Assembly (NCBI RefSeq): GCF_000429845.1
Contig: NZ_AUCQ01000029.1
Coordinates: 1-64,000 of the forward strand
DNA: 64,000 nucleotides
From: Comamonas composti DSM 21721
GTDB lineage: Bacteria; Pseudomonadota; Gammaproteobacteria; Burkholderiales; Burkholderiaceae_C
Reading direction: 5' to 3'
Shown: piece by piece, positions 28,101 through 35,008 of the stretch
Position numbering within the stretch: position 1 is the stretch's first letter
Layout: each line of letters opens with the position of its first letter
The notes under the pieces: generated by a model
What the model was told of the DNA's origin: nothing
What the model saw: only the letters and a program-made list of their open reading frames with translations
The model's database searches: none
Position numbers and translations under genes: made by a program

Positions 28101-28430
28101 GGCCAGCTGCTGCTGCGTGGGGCCGATAAAGCGCAGGCCCGCATCTGCACAGGCCTGGGCAAAGCCGGCGTGCTCGCTCAAGAAACCGTAGCCGGGGTGG
28201 ATGGCATCGCAACCCGCCGCGCGCGCAATGCGCAGCAGGTTCTCACCATCCAGATAGGCTGCGGGGCCGCTGGCGCCCAGGGCCTGGGCCGCATCCGCCG
28301 CAGCCACATGGGGGGCCTGGGCGTCGTCGTCCGCATACACGGCCAGGCTGGCAATGCCCAGCTCGTTCAAGGCCCGCACAATGCGCAGCGCGATTTCGCC
28401 ACGGTTGGCGATGAGTACTTTTTCAAACAT
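25134..28430 (-). CDS. single-chain biotin-dependent acyl-CoA carboxylase
   Basis: 1098 residues in one chain: biotin carboxylase (about 1-450: FEKVLIANRGEIALRIVRA, ATP-grasp loop VKAIGGGGGRGMRAV), a linker, a biotin carrier domain with EAMKMEH (biotinyl Lys530), and carboxyltransferase domains (about 600-1098: SARENIADLCDAGSFIEYGA, then GRCFAGNAALLG). Most acyl-CoA carboxylases split these parts over two chains; fused forms are known (long-chain acyl-CoA carboxylase). The substrate could be a short or long acyl-CoA. Residues about 466-496 are encoded by a copy of a dispersed palindrome. The AMP ligase precedes it on the same strand by 81 bp, so they may be co-transcribed. Confidence 0.92.
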   Translation of the reverse strand: MFEKVLIANRGEIALRIVRALNELGIASLAVYADDDAQAPHVAAADAAQALGASGPAAYLDGENLLRIARAAGCDAIHPGYGFLSEHAGFAQACADAGLRFIGPTQQQLALLGDKARARALALECGVPVMPGSSEAVSLQEAQAFFAAQQAAGAPGIMVKAIGGGGGRGMRAVLKAEDLPAAYARCTSEARAAFGVDGVYVERLMTGARHIEIQLLGDGSEWPVALGERECTLQRRFQKLVEIAPSPSLSEDLRQRITRDALALASHIRYESLGTFEFLVDMASPDLPYVFIEANPRLQVEHTITEEVFGIDLVQAQIRIAAGEHLGDLGLDAQAPPRPRGYAMQWRINAETLDAQGTATAGSGRVGRLDWPAGPGMRIDSHARVGVAPSPHYDTLLAKLIVHSSAPHFAQVLARSRRALAECRIAGLPTNLPLLQALARRPEMDSQNVHTRWLEQVLPGLVAEAEKIAASADPETNSDLNPSELPAGIAQPAPENAVLAPMPARVVQWSVAEGDVVAQGAELGVLEAMKMEHMLLAPHAGRVSALLAEAGGYVAQDQALLVLEAVEGEVGTAQAAQQAQDPDHIRADLQRVVDRHAFTLDAARPEAMAKRHAQGGRSARENIADLCDAGSFIEYGALAIAAQTRRRSIEDLVVNTPADGMVTGIGSINSAQCGEERARTVVMSYDATVLAGTQGMRNHAKTDRMLGVALQQKLPVVLFAEGGGGRPGDTDMPVVAGLHVHTFAAYAALSGQVPVVGIAHGRCFAGNAALLGCSDVIIATRASTIGMGGPAMIEGGGLGVFKPEQIGPSSVQHASGVIDILVEDEAQAVAAARHYLSFFQGCTQDWSAPDVRMLRHVVPENRLRAYDTRQAMALLVDEGSLLMLRTGFGAGIHTALARMEGRPVGLLANNPSHLGGAIDADAADKAARFMQLCNAHGIPMVSLVDTPGFMVGPEIEKTAQVRHVSRLFVTAAKLRVPYFSVVLRKGYGLGAMGMTAGGFHAPVFNVAWPTGEFGGMGLEGAVRLGYRKELEALAEGPEREALFQKLLAQQYAHGEAQNMAATLEIDAVIDPADTRAWLLRGLAGSRVAEAAGGFVDTW
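26943..27034. repeat. copy C of the ~95-bp palindromic element, inside a coding sequence
   Basis: On the minus strand the left arm AAAAGATAGCTGCCAGCGCT and right arm GCGCAACCAGCTCCTGAAAA flank a palindromic core built on GAATTCAGACTTGAACC. It fits the copies at 4814, 19089, 41669 and 56186. It is read in frame as the linker between the biotin carboxylase and carrier domains, giving the low-complexity peptide EKIAASADPETNSDLNPSEL. Confidence 0.6.
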
Positions 28431-28454
28431 TCGATTTCCTATTCAGCGGCGCAT

Positions 28455-28516
28455 GGCACCTCGCTTGCCAGCGGTCTTCACCCCCTCCCTCGGGAAGGAG
28501 CCAGCCAGCGCTCAGG
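28455..28516 (-). repeat. CCCTGA-type extragenic repeat, overlapping the ligase stop
   Basis: On the minus strand the stretch begins CCCCTGAGCGCTGGCTGGC and continues with CTTCCCGAGGGAGGGGGTG. The TGA is the ligase stop codon. It fills most of the 81-bp gap before the carboxylase. Confidence 0.55.
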
Positions 28517-30110
28517 GGATATCGCGCAGCAAACGTCGCAGCACCTTGCCCGCGCCGGTGGACGGCAGCGCATCGATAAAACGCAGCTCGCGCGGCGCCT
28601 TGTAATTGGCCATGTTCTGCTTGGACCACTGCAGCAGCGCCTCGGCATCCACGCTCTGGCCGGGCTTGGCGACGATGAAGGCGCGCACGATCTCGCCCTT
28701 CTCGGCATCGGGCACGCCGATGACGGCGGCCTGGGCCACGGCCGGGTGCTTGACCAAAATGGTTTCCACCTCTTCGGGGAACACGCTGTAGCCCGAGACC
28801 TTGATCATTTCCTTGAAGCGGCCGATGAAGGTCAGATAGCCATCGGCGTCCATCTTGCCCATGTCGCCGGTGTGCACCCAGCCGTCCTTGAGGGTCTGGG
28901 CCGTGGCCTCGGGCTTGTTCCAATAGCCTTTGAAGTTGCCCGGCCCGCGGATGATGATCTCGCCCACTTCACCGGCAGGCAGCGGCTCCCCAGTCAGGGA
29001 GTCGATGATGCGGATCTCGTTGCCCGCCACCGGCTTGCCGTGCGTGCCCCAGCGTATGGCGTCCACAGGCATGGTGGTGTCCATGGTGTGGGTCTCGGAC
29101 AGGCCATAGGCCGCCTCGCAGGACACGCAGTTGGGCGCGAACTGGCGCCACCTGGCGGCCAGCTCCTCGGTATAGGTGATGCCAAAGCTGGTCACGGTAT
29201 TGCGGCGCAGCGAGCCCAGGTCCATGTCCTGCACACCGGGCAGATGCATGATGGCCACGTTCATGGGCGCAATGCTGTACCACCAGCTCACGCGGTAGCG
29301 CTCTATGGCCTGGGCCACGGCCAACGGATCGAAGCGATGCAGCAATACGCAGGGCGCACCGGCCTGCACCGGCATGTTCACACCCATGGACATGCCGGCG
29401 ATGTGGTAGAGCGGGGCCACGGCCAGCAGCACATCGTCCGGCCCCACCTGCGTGGCCAGGCAGGCGGCGGCAGTCTTGCTGGCCGCGCTCCGGAAACTCA
29501 GCATGGCGCCCTTGGGCAGGCCGGTGGTGCCCGAGGTATAGGTCATCAGCGCCACATCGTCCATGGCCACATCAACAGGGGCGGGCCTGGCGCCGCTGTG
29601 CATCACGTCCCAGAAGGATTCCACGCCGCCGGGCAGGGGCTGGGCCGGCGCCTGCAACTCGGCCGGCAGCGGCAGCGTGGGCTGCTTTGGCAGCCAGTCC
29701 GCATAGCGCACCGCGAACACATGCTGCAGCGCCGTGCTGCTGCGCACCTTGTCGACCACGGGCAGCAGGCCGTCGGCCGCGATGATGACGCGCGCCTTCA
29801 AGTCATTCAGCTGGTACTCGAGCTCATGCTCCTTGTTCAGCGGACCGCAGGGACAGACGATGGCGCCCACCTTCTGCACGCCGTAATGGGCCACGATGTA
29901 CTGCGGGCAGTTGTTCATGAACAAGGCCACAGGCTCCCCCCGGGCCACGCCCAGAGCCTGCAGGCGTGCGGCAAAGGCATCGCTGGCCTCGTCCAGTTGC
30001 CGCCAGCTGATGCGCTCTCCATACCAGATATAGGCCGTGGCCTCGGGCTGCTGGCGCGCATTGCGGCGCAGGGCTTGGTGCAAGGGAATCAATGTCTCTA
30101 GGTCCGCCAT
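28512..30110 (-). CDS. AMP-forming acyl-CoA synthetase/ligase
   Basis: 532 residues of the ANL superfamily. The phosphate loop TYTSGTTGLPKGA lies near residue 190; the AYGLSETHTMDTT motif near 340; the hinge GRFKEMIKVSGYSVFPEEVE near 430; and the catalytic lysine in APRELRFIDALPSTGAGKVLRR. It adenylates a carboxylic acid and forms its CoA thioester. Chain-length and substrate are unclear; the pairing with an acyl-CoA carboxylase suggests it feeds that enzyme. It diverges from a TetR-family gene with two operator-like palindromes between them. Confidence 0.9.
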   Translation of the reverse strand: MADLETLIPLHQALRRNARQQPEATAYIWYGERISWRQLDEASDAFAARLQALGVARGEPVALFMNNCPQYIVAHYGVQKVGAIVCPCGPLNKEHELEYQLNDLKARVIIAADGLLPVVDKVRSSTALQHVFAVRYADWLPKQPTLPLPAELQAPAQPLPGGVESFWDVMHSGARPAPVDVAMDDVALMTYTSGTTGLPKGAMLSFRSAASKTAAACLATQVGPDDVLLAVAPLYHIAGMSMGVNMPVQAGAPCVLLHRFDPLAVAQAIERYRVSWWYSIAPMNVAIMHLPGVQDMDLGSLRRNTVTSFGITYTEELAARWRQFAPNCVSCEAAYGLSETHTMDTTMPVDAIRWGTHGKPVAGNEIRIIDSLTGEPLPAGEVGEIIIRGPGNFKGYWNKPEATAQTLKDGWVHTGDMGKMDADGYLTFIGRFKEMIKVSGYSVFPEEVETILVKHPAVAQAAVIGVPDAEKGEIVRAFIVAKPGQSVDAEALLQWSKQNMANYKAPRELRFIDALPSTGAGKVLRRLLRDIP

Positions 30111-30203
30111 GGCTTGTCTCCTGGGTGTCTCGTTTCGCCGTTTTCTGCAGCCATCTCAGGGATAGCCATAGGTTTGCTTTCGGTCCGGCGTCTTGCCAAT
30201 ATA

Positions 30204-30236
30204 TACCGTCTGGTAGAAGATTGCTACCAACTGGTA
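30204..30236. promoter_or_regulatory. twin operator palindromes in the ligase-tetR divergent promoter
   Basis: TACCGTCTGGTA (30204-30215) and TACCAACTGGTA (30225-30236) are both TACC-N4-GGTA, centres 21 bp apart (two helical turns). They lie 90-130 bp upstream of the ligase and just upstream of the TetR gene. Such paired sites are usual for TetR-type repressors, so autoregulation plus control of the ligase-carboxylase genes is likely. Confidence 0.75.
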
Positions 30237-30272
30237 TAACCAGTGCGACATCATCGATTGACCGACCATTTC

Positions 30273-31106
30273 ATGCCCAAGCCCCCTGTTACCCCCCGAG
30301 GTCGCCAGCGCCTGCCCACGGCAGGATCGGACGAAAAGCGCGAGCGCATCCTCAAGGCCGCCGAGGCCTTGTTCGACCGCAACGGCTACGCCAACACCAC
30401 GATGGAGCAGATCGTGCAGGCCCTGGGCGTGACCAAGCCTTTTGTCTACTACTACTTTCGCAACAAGCAGGAGATCTTCGAGACCCTGTGCTGGGCCCCC
30501 ACCGAGGCCTGTTTCACGGTGCTGGACTTTGCGGCCGACGACCCGCGCCCGGCCCATGAAAAAGCCGTGGACGGCCTGCAGCGCCTGATTGCGGCCACGA
30601 TTGCGCACCACCCTGCGGCCTTCTTCCCCTACCGCGAATCCAAGGCCGCATTCAGCCCCGCCTATGAAAAGGCCTCGCGCGCACTGGCCCGCCAGTTCTA
30701 CAAGCAGTTCTGCGCGCTGCTTGAGGAAGGCCGCGCCAGCGGGCATTTCGACTTTGCCGAAACCCGCATCACGGCCCAGGCCGCCTGCAGCCTGCCGGGC
30801 TTTCTCTACAACTGGTACCGCCCCGGCGGGCGCCTGGGCACGGCCGAGATGGTGGCCGAGCTCACCCGGCTCGCGACCCGGGTTCTGGGGCTGCAGATCA
30901 GCACCGGAGCAGCGGCCAAGCCCATCGCCAGACCGGCTGTCAAATCCGCGGCAAAACCTGCAGCCCGCCCCACTACCAGGCGCACCGCCGCCCTGCCCCC
31001 GGGCGGGGCCAAGCCAGCCGCCCCCAGCCCGGCCGAAAGCAAGGCCGAGGGCAAGGCTGCGGCCTCGCCCAGGGCCGCCTCCCGCAGCGCGGCCGGCAAG
31101 ACCTGA
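30273..31106 (+). CDS. TetR-family regulator with a basic Ala/Pro/Lys-rich tail
   Basis: 277 residues. The N-terminal TetR helix-turn-helix spans about 20-70 (RERILKAAEALFDRNGYANT, then TTMEQIVQALGVTKPFVYYYF). The ligand domain runs to about residue 210, with a C-terminal dimer helix. A further 65 residues form a disordered tail rich in Lys, Pro, Ala and Arg with PARPTTRRTAALPPGG, resembling histone-H1-like tails. The ATG at 30273 was chosen over a GTG at 30243. Two operator-like palindromes precede it, and the divergent gene is the acyl-CoA ligase, so it likely represses the ligase-carboxylase pair in response to an acyl-CoA. Confidence 0.88.
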   Translation: MPKPPVTPRGRQRLPTAGSDEKRERILKAAEALFDRNGYANTTMEQIVQALGVTKPFVYYYFRNKQEIFETLCWAPTEACFTVLDFAADDPRPAHEKAVDGLQRLIAATIAHHPAAFFPYRESKAAFSPAYEKASRALARQFYKQFCALLEEGRASGHFDFAETRITAQAACSLPGFLYNWYRPGGRLGTAEMVAELTRLATRVLGLQISTGAAAKPIARPAVKSAAKPAARPTTRRTAALPPGGAKPAAPSPAESKAEGKAAASPRAASRSAAGKT

Positions 31107-31201
31107 TTCCATTTGCCGGATCGAACCGTTCACCCCAGCGCAGGCCGGGCAATGGTTCGACCGGGTTTGGGCATGACCTCACAACAACCAGGAGACAAAT
31201 C

Positions 31202-32446
31202 ATGATTTCACGTTCGGCAGTGTTTGCCGCAGCCCTGCTGTGCACCTCGGCCCTGCAGGCCCAGACGGCTGCACCCTTCAAGATCGCCTTCATCGACCCC
31301 TTGTCCGGGCCTTTTTCCAACGTGGGCGAGCTCATGCGCAACCACGTGCAGTACGCGGTGGAAGACATCAACGCCCAGGGCGGCCTGTTCAACGGCGCCA
31401 AGCTGCAGTTCCTGCAGTTCGACAGCAAGCTCTCGGCCCAGGAAAGCCAGAGCGCGCTGCAGGCGGCCATAGACCAGGGCGCGCGCGTGGTGGTCACGGG
31501 CGGCTCGGGCTCGTCCGTGGTCACGGCCCTGGTGCAGGCGGCCTCGCGCTACAACCAGCGCAACCCCGGCAAGGAGGTGCTGGTGCTCAACCACTCCTCC
31601 ATCGATCCCGAGCTCACGGGCAAGGCCTGCAGCTACTGGCATTTCATGTTCGATGCCAACACGGCCATGCGCATGCAGGCCATTGCCAACTACATCAAGA
31701 CCCAGCCGGCCATCAAGAACGTCTATCTGCTCAACCAGGACTATGCCCACGGCAAGCAGTGGGCCACCTATGGCCGGCAGATGGTGGGCGCGGCCCGGCC
31801 CGATATCAAGTTCGTCGGCGAGATGCTGCACCCCATAGGCCGGGTCAAGGATTTTGCGCCCTATGTGGCCAAGATGAAGGAGCTGCAGACCGACAGTGTG
31901 ATCACGGGCAACTGGGGCCAGGACCTGAGCCTGCTGCTCAAGTCGGCCGGGGACTCGGGCTACAACCTGCGCTATTTCAACCACAGCGCAGGCGGCATGC
32001 CGGGCACGGTGACGGCGGTCTCCCAGGCCAAGGTCGGCGAGATCACCTGGGTTGCCGAATGGCATCCGGGCCAGGCGGACCGCGCACAGGCCGAAGCCCG
32101 CGCCAGGGACTACAAGGCCAAGGTGGGCCAGGACTTTCTCGCACCGCGCATGGACCTGGTGCCGCGCATGCTGGCCGCCGCCATGGCCAAGGCCCGCTCC
32201 ACCGAGACCCTGAAGATCGCCGCCGCTCTCGAAGACCTGCAGATGGACACCATCTTCGGCCCCGTGCGCATGCGCGGCAAGGACCACCAGTTGCTGCTGC
32301 CCCAGGTGGTCAACACCATCGCGCCCGTGGACGGCAAGCTCGTCAAGGCCGGCTGGGAAGGCACGAACTACGGCTTTCGCACCGATGCCGTCTACAGCCT
32401 GGAGCAGACCGAGCTGCCCAGCGAATGCCAGATGAAGCGGCCCTGA
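31202..32446 (+). CDS. second Liv-type substrate-binding protein
   Basis: 414 residues. The signal peptide is SAVFAAALLCTSALQAQ. The domain carries IAFIDPLSGPFSNVGELMRNHVQ, AVEDINAQGGLFNGAKLQFL and VVVTGGSGSSVVTALVQAAS. It is a periplasmic receptor for a hydrophobic amino acid or carboxylate. No permease or ATPase adjoins it, so it may share the 20434-23669 importer or another. It follows the TetR gene by 95 bp with an AGGAGA ribosome site. Its stop is read as CGG CCC TGA and is followed by a second CCCTGA. Confidence 0.9.
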   Translation: MISRSAVFAAALLCTSALQAQTAAPFKIAFIDPLSGPFSNVGELMRNHVQYAVEDINAQGGLFNGAKLQFLQFDSKLSAQESQSALQAAIDQGARVVVTGGSGSSVVTALVQAASRYNQRNPGKEVLVLNHSSIDPELTGKACSYWHFMFDANTAMRMQAIANYIKTQPAIKNVYLLNQDYAHGKQWATYGRQMVGAARPDIKFVGEMLHPIGRVKDFAPYVAKMKELQTDSVITGNWGQDLSLLLKSAGDSGYNLRYFNHSAGGMPGTVTAVSQAKVGEITWVAEWHPGQADRAQAEARARDYKAKVGQDFLAPRMDLVPRMLAAAMAKARSTETLKIAAALEDLQMDTIFGPVRMRGKDHQLLLPQVVNTIAPVDGKLVKAGWEGTNYGFRTDAVYSLEQTELPSECQMKRP

Positions 32447-32515
32447 CCCTGAAGCGCGCTTGATGCAGGCGATCCCCTCTCCCGCGCGGCCAGAGCGGGG
32501 GTGCGGCGCAGCCGC

Positions 32516-33244
32516 TTAGCGCGCGTAGTCCCTTTTTCCAAAGATCCCGCTGCCCACGCGCACCATGGTGCTGCCCGCCATGATGGCGGCCTCGAGATCG
32601 CCGGTCATGCCCATGGACAGGGTGTCGAAGTTCTCGAGGCCCGTACCGCCGCTGGCCTTGATTGCATCAAAAACCGCTGCAGCCCTTTGGTGGAGAGCAC
32701 ATTGCGCTTCAAATCCAGGAGCATCATCGGGAATGCTCATGATGCCGCGCAGCACTAGGCGCGGCAGGCGTGCCACAGCCAGGGCCAGCTCCAGCGCCTG
32801 CTGCGGCGCAACGCCGGCCTTGGTCGAACCGCCATCCACGTTCACCTGGATGCAGACCTGCAGCGGAGCCAGCTCCTCGGGGCGCTGGGCCGACAGGCGC
32901 TCGGCGATCTTGAGCCGGTCCACGGTCTGGGCCCAGTCGAAGTTCTCGGCCACCAGCCGGGTCTTGTTGCTCTGCATCGGGCCTATGCAATGCCATTGCA
33001 GGGCCGGAGTCAGCGCAAGATCTGCGCACAGCGCACGCACGGCAGCGATCTTCTCCACGCCTTCCTGTATATAGTTCTCGCCAAAGGCCTGCTGGCCCGC
33101 CTGCAGGGCAGCGAGCACGGCCTCGGCAGCAAAGGTCTTGGAGACCGCAAGCAGTTGCACGGCTTGGGCCGGACGGCCTGCCTTGGCGCAAGCATCTGTA
33201 ATTCTTGCGTTCGTCTGCTGCAGCTGATTTTCAATCGTCGTCAT
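32516..33244 (-). CDS. YggS/PLPBP family PLP homeostasis protein
   Basis: 242 residues. A single alanine-racemase-like barrel with the PLP lysine in LLAVSKTF (Lys36), the FGENYIQEGVEKI motif, HCIGPMQSNKTRLV, and the C-terminal phosphate-binding SMGMTGDLEAAI and GSTMVRVGSGIFG. It binds PLP and helps balance cellular PLP and amino/oxo acids; no catalytic activity is known. It diverges from pilT with 36 bp between starts, the usual neighbourhood in many proteobacteria. The start at 33244 gives the usual family length. Confidence 0.94.
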   Translation of the reverse strand: MTTIENQLQQTNARITDACAKAGRPAQAVQLLAVSKTFAAEAVLAALQAGQQAFGENYIQEGVEKIAAVRALCADLALTPALQWHCIGPMQSNKTRLVAENFDWAQTVDRLKIAERLSAQRPEELAPLQVCIQVNVDGGSTKAGVAPQQALELALAVARLPRLVLRGIMSIPDDAPGFEAQCALHQRAAAVFDAIKASGGTGLENFDTLSMGMTGDLEAAIMAGSTMVRVGSGIFGKRDYAR

Positions 33245-33280
33245 AATTGCCGCCAGGGTATCAAACAAGAGAGGGCTTTC

Positions 33281-34324
33281 GTGGACATCACCCAATTGCT
33301 GGCGTTCAGCGTCAAGAACAAGGCTTCGGACCTGCACTTGTCCGCAGGACTGCCGCCCATGATTCGCGTTCACGGCAATGTGCGCCGCATCAACGTGGAC
33401 CCGCTGGACCACAAGGCCGTGCACGCCATGGTGTATGACATCATGAGCGATGCCCAGCGCAAGATGTACGAGGAGTTTCTGGAGGTCGACTTCTCCTTCG
33501 AGATCGAGGGGCTGGCGCGCTTTCGTGTCAATGCCTTCAACCAGTACCGGGGCGCGGCCGCCGTGTTCCGCACGATTCCCAGCAAGATCCTCACGCTGGA
33601 GCAGCTCAACGCTCCGCGCATCTTTGGCGACCTGGCCTTGAAACCGCGCGGCCTGGTGCTGGTCACCGGCCCCACGGGCTCGGGCAAGTCGACGACGCTG
33701 GCGGCCATGGTCAACCACCTCAACGAAACCGAGTACGGCCACATCCTCACGGTGGAAGACCCCATAGAGTTCGTGCACGACTCCAAGAAGTGCCTGATCA
33801 ACCAGCGCGAGGTCGGCCCCATGACCCAGTCCTTCGCGGCCGCGCTCAAGTCCGCGCTGCGCGAGGACCCGGATGCGATTCTCGTGGGCGAAATGCGTGA
33901 CCTGGAAACCATACGCCTGGCCATGACGGCCGCGGAAACCGGCCACCTGGTATTCGGCACCCTGCACACCTCGAGCGCAGCCAAGACCATTGACCGTATC
34001 ATTGACGTTTTTCCGGCCGAGGAAAAGGAGATGGTGCGAGCCATGCTCTCCGAGTCGCTGCAGGCCGTGGTTTCCCAGACGCTTTGCCGCACCAAGGACG
34101 GCCAGGGCCGCATTGCGGCCCACGAAATCATGCTCGGCACCAGCGCCATCCGCAACCTGATACGCGAAGCCAAGGTCGCCCAGATGTACTCCACCATCCA
34201 GACCAGCCAGAACGTCGGCATGCAGACCCTGGACCAGAACCTCACGGACCTGGTGCGGCGCAATCTCATCAGCCCGGCCGAAGCACGCAGCAAGGCCAAG
34301 ACCCCGGACAACTTCCCCGGCTAA
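33281..34324 (+). CDS. pilT: type IV pilus retraction ATPase PilT
   Basis: 347 residues, the usual PilT length. GTG start, with a GAGGG ribosome site 5-6 bases upstream. Walker A GPTGSGKSTTLAAMV (about 130), an Asp box HILTVEDPIEFVH, Walker B AILVGEMRDLETI and His box AAETGHLVFGTLHTSSA. The C-terminal AIRNLIREAKVAQM motif, needed for retraction in PilT, is present. It is a hexameric cytoplasmic motor that pulls pilin from the pilus base. It leads a pilT-cNMP protein-pilU cluster. Confidence 0.97.
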   Translation: MDITQLLAFSVKNKASDLHLSAGLPPMIRVHGNVRRINVDPLDHKAVHAMVYDIMSDAQRKMYEEFLEVDFSFEIEGLARFRVNAFNQYRGAAAVFRTIPSKILTLEQLNAPRIFGDLALKPRGLVLVTGPTGSGKSTTLAAMVNHLNETEYGHILTVEDPIEFVHDSKKCLINQREVGPMTQSFAAALKSALREDPDAILVGEMRDLETIRLAMTAAETGHLVFGTLHTSSAAKTIDRIIDVFPAEEKEMVRAMLSESLQAVVSQTLCRTKDGQGRIAAHEIMLGTSAIRNLIREAKVAQMYSTIQTSQNVGMQTLDQNLTDLVRRNLISPAEARSKAKTPDNFPG

Positions 34325-34354
34325 GCCCCATCACTCCACACCCACGCCTGCTCC

Positions 34355-34975
34355 ATGAAAAACTTTTTTCGCCTGCGCCGATCCAGCCCGGCTCCCGAAT
34401 CTACGTTTTTCACGACCACGCTGGCCGCGCACGGGGTCTTCGACCCCCATACGCCGCCAGTCCCCTGGGAAGCCCGGGCTGTGGAGGTCGGGGCCACGCG
34501 CTTTGACGCGAGCCGGGGCATCGCCCTGCTCACGCAGCACTGGACACGCGACCGCTACCTCGGCCAGTTCGACGAAGCCAGCCTCAAGCGCCTGGGCACG
34601 TATTTCAGCTACGCGAAGATCGCGCCCCAGCGCGATGTGATACGCCAGAACGAGAACGGCAACTTCATGACCGTGGTTCTCTCGGGCCAGCTGGCCGTGG
34701 AACGCCAGCAACCCTGGGGCGAGCGCACGCGCCTGGCACAGACACGCCCGGGCGACATCCTCGGAGAGATGTCGCTGCTCGATGGAGGCCCGCGCTTTTC
34801 GAGCTGCACCACACTCACCGATTGCGAAGTCGGCATTCTCAGCGCCGAAGCCCTGGACGAGATGATGGATCAGGACGCCGCCCTGGCCGCCAAGCTGGTA
34901 GCCCTGCTGGCACGCAAGCTCTCGTTCCGGCTGCGCACCATCAGCGTCAGACTCAGTGAAGAGTCTCCGACCTGA
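34355..34975 (+). CDS. cyclic-nucleotide-binding-domain protein between pilT and pilU
   Basis: 206 residues. A cNMP-binding beta-roll covers about 75-180, with NFMTVVLSGQLAVERQQ and the phosphate-cassette-like region GDILGEMSLLDGGPRFSSCT (GE...L.....R present). It lacks a Crp-type helix-turn-helix and starts with a tail rich in Arg and Pro. It may sense cAMP or c-di-GMP, or only be structural. It is set between the two pilus motor genes, 30 bp after pilT and 33 bp before pilU, so a role in controlling retraction is plausible. Function not proven. Confidence 0.85.
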   Translation: MKNFFRLRRSSPAPESTFFTTTLAAHGVFDPHTPPVPWEARAVEVGATRFDASRGIALLTQHWTRDRYLGQFDEASLKRLGTYFSYAKIAPQRDVIRQNENGNFMTVVLSGQLAVERQQPWGERTRLAQTRPGDILGEMSLLDGGPRFSSCTTLTDCEVGILSAEALDEMMDQDAALAAKLVALLARKLSFRLRTISVRLSEESPT

Positions 34976-35008
34976 ACACCCCCTCATGACCACGATCCGC
35001 CTGGAGAA

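Noticed and set aside
15551-32446. Signs of recent transfer of the catabolic island
   Set aside because: No integrase, tRNA junction, flanking direct repeats or base-composition shift is visible.
32655-32725. A possible further copy of the ~95-bp palindrome inside the YggS gene
   Set aside because: Only AAAAACCGCTGCAG resembles an arm; no clear opposite arm. The peptide there is not clearly foreign.
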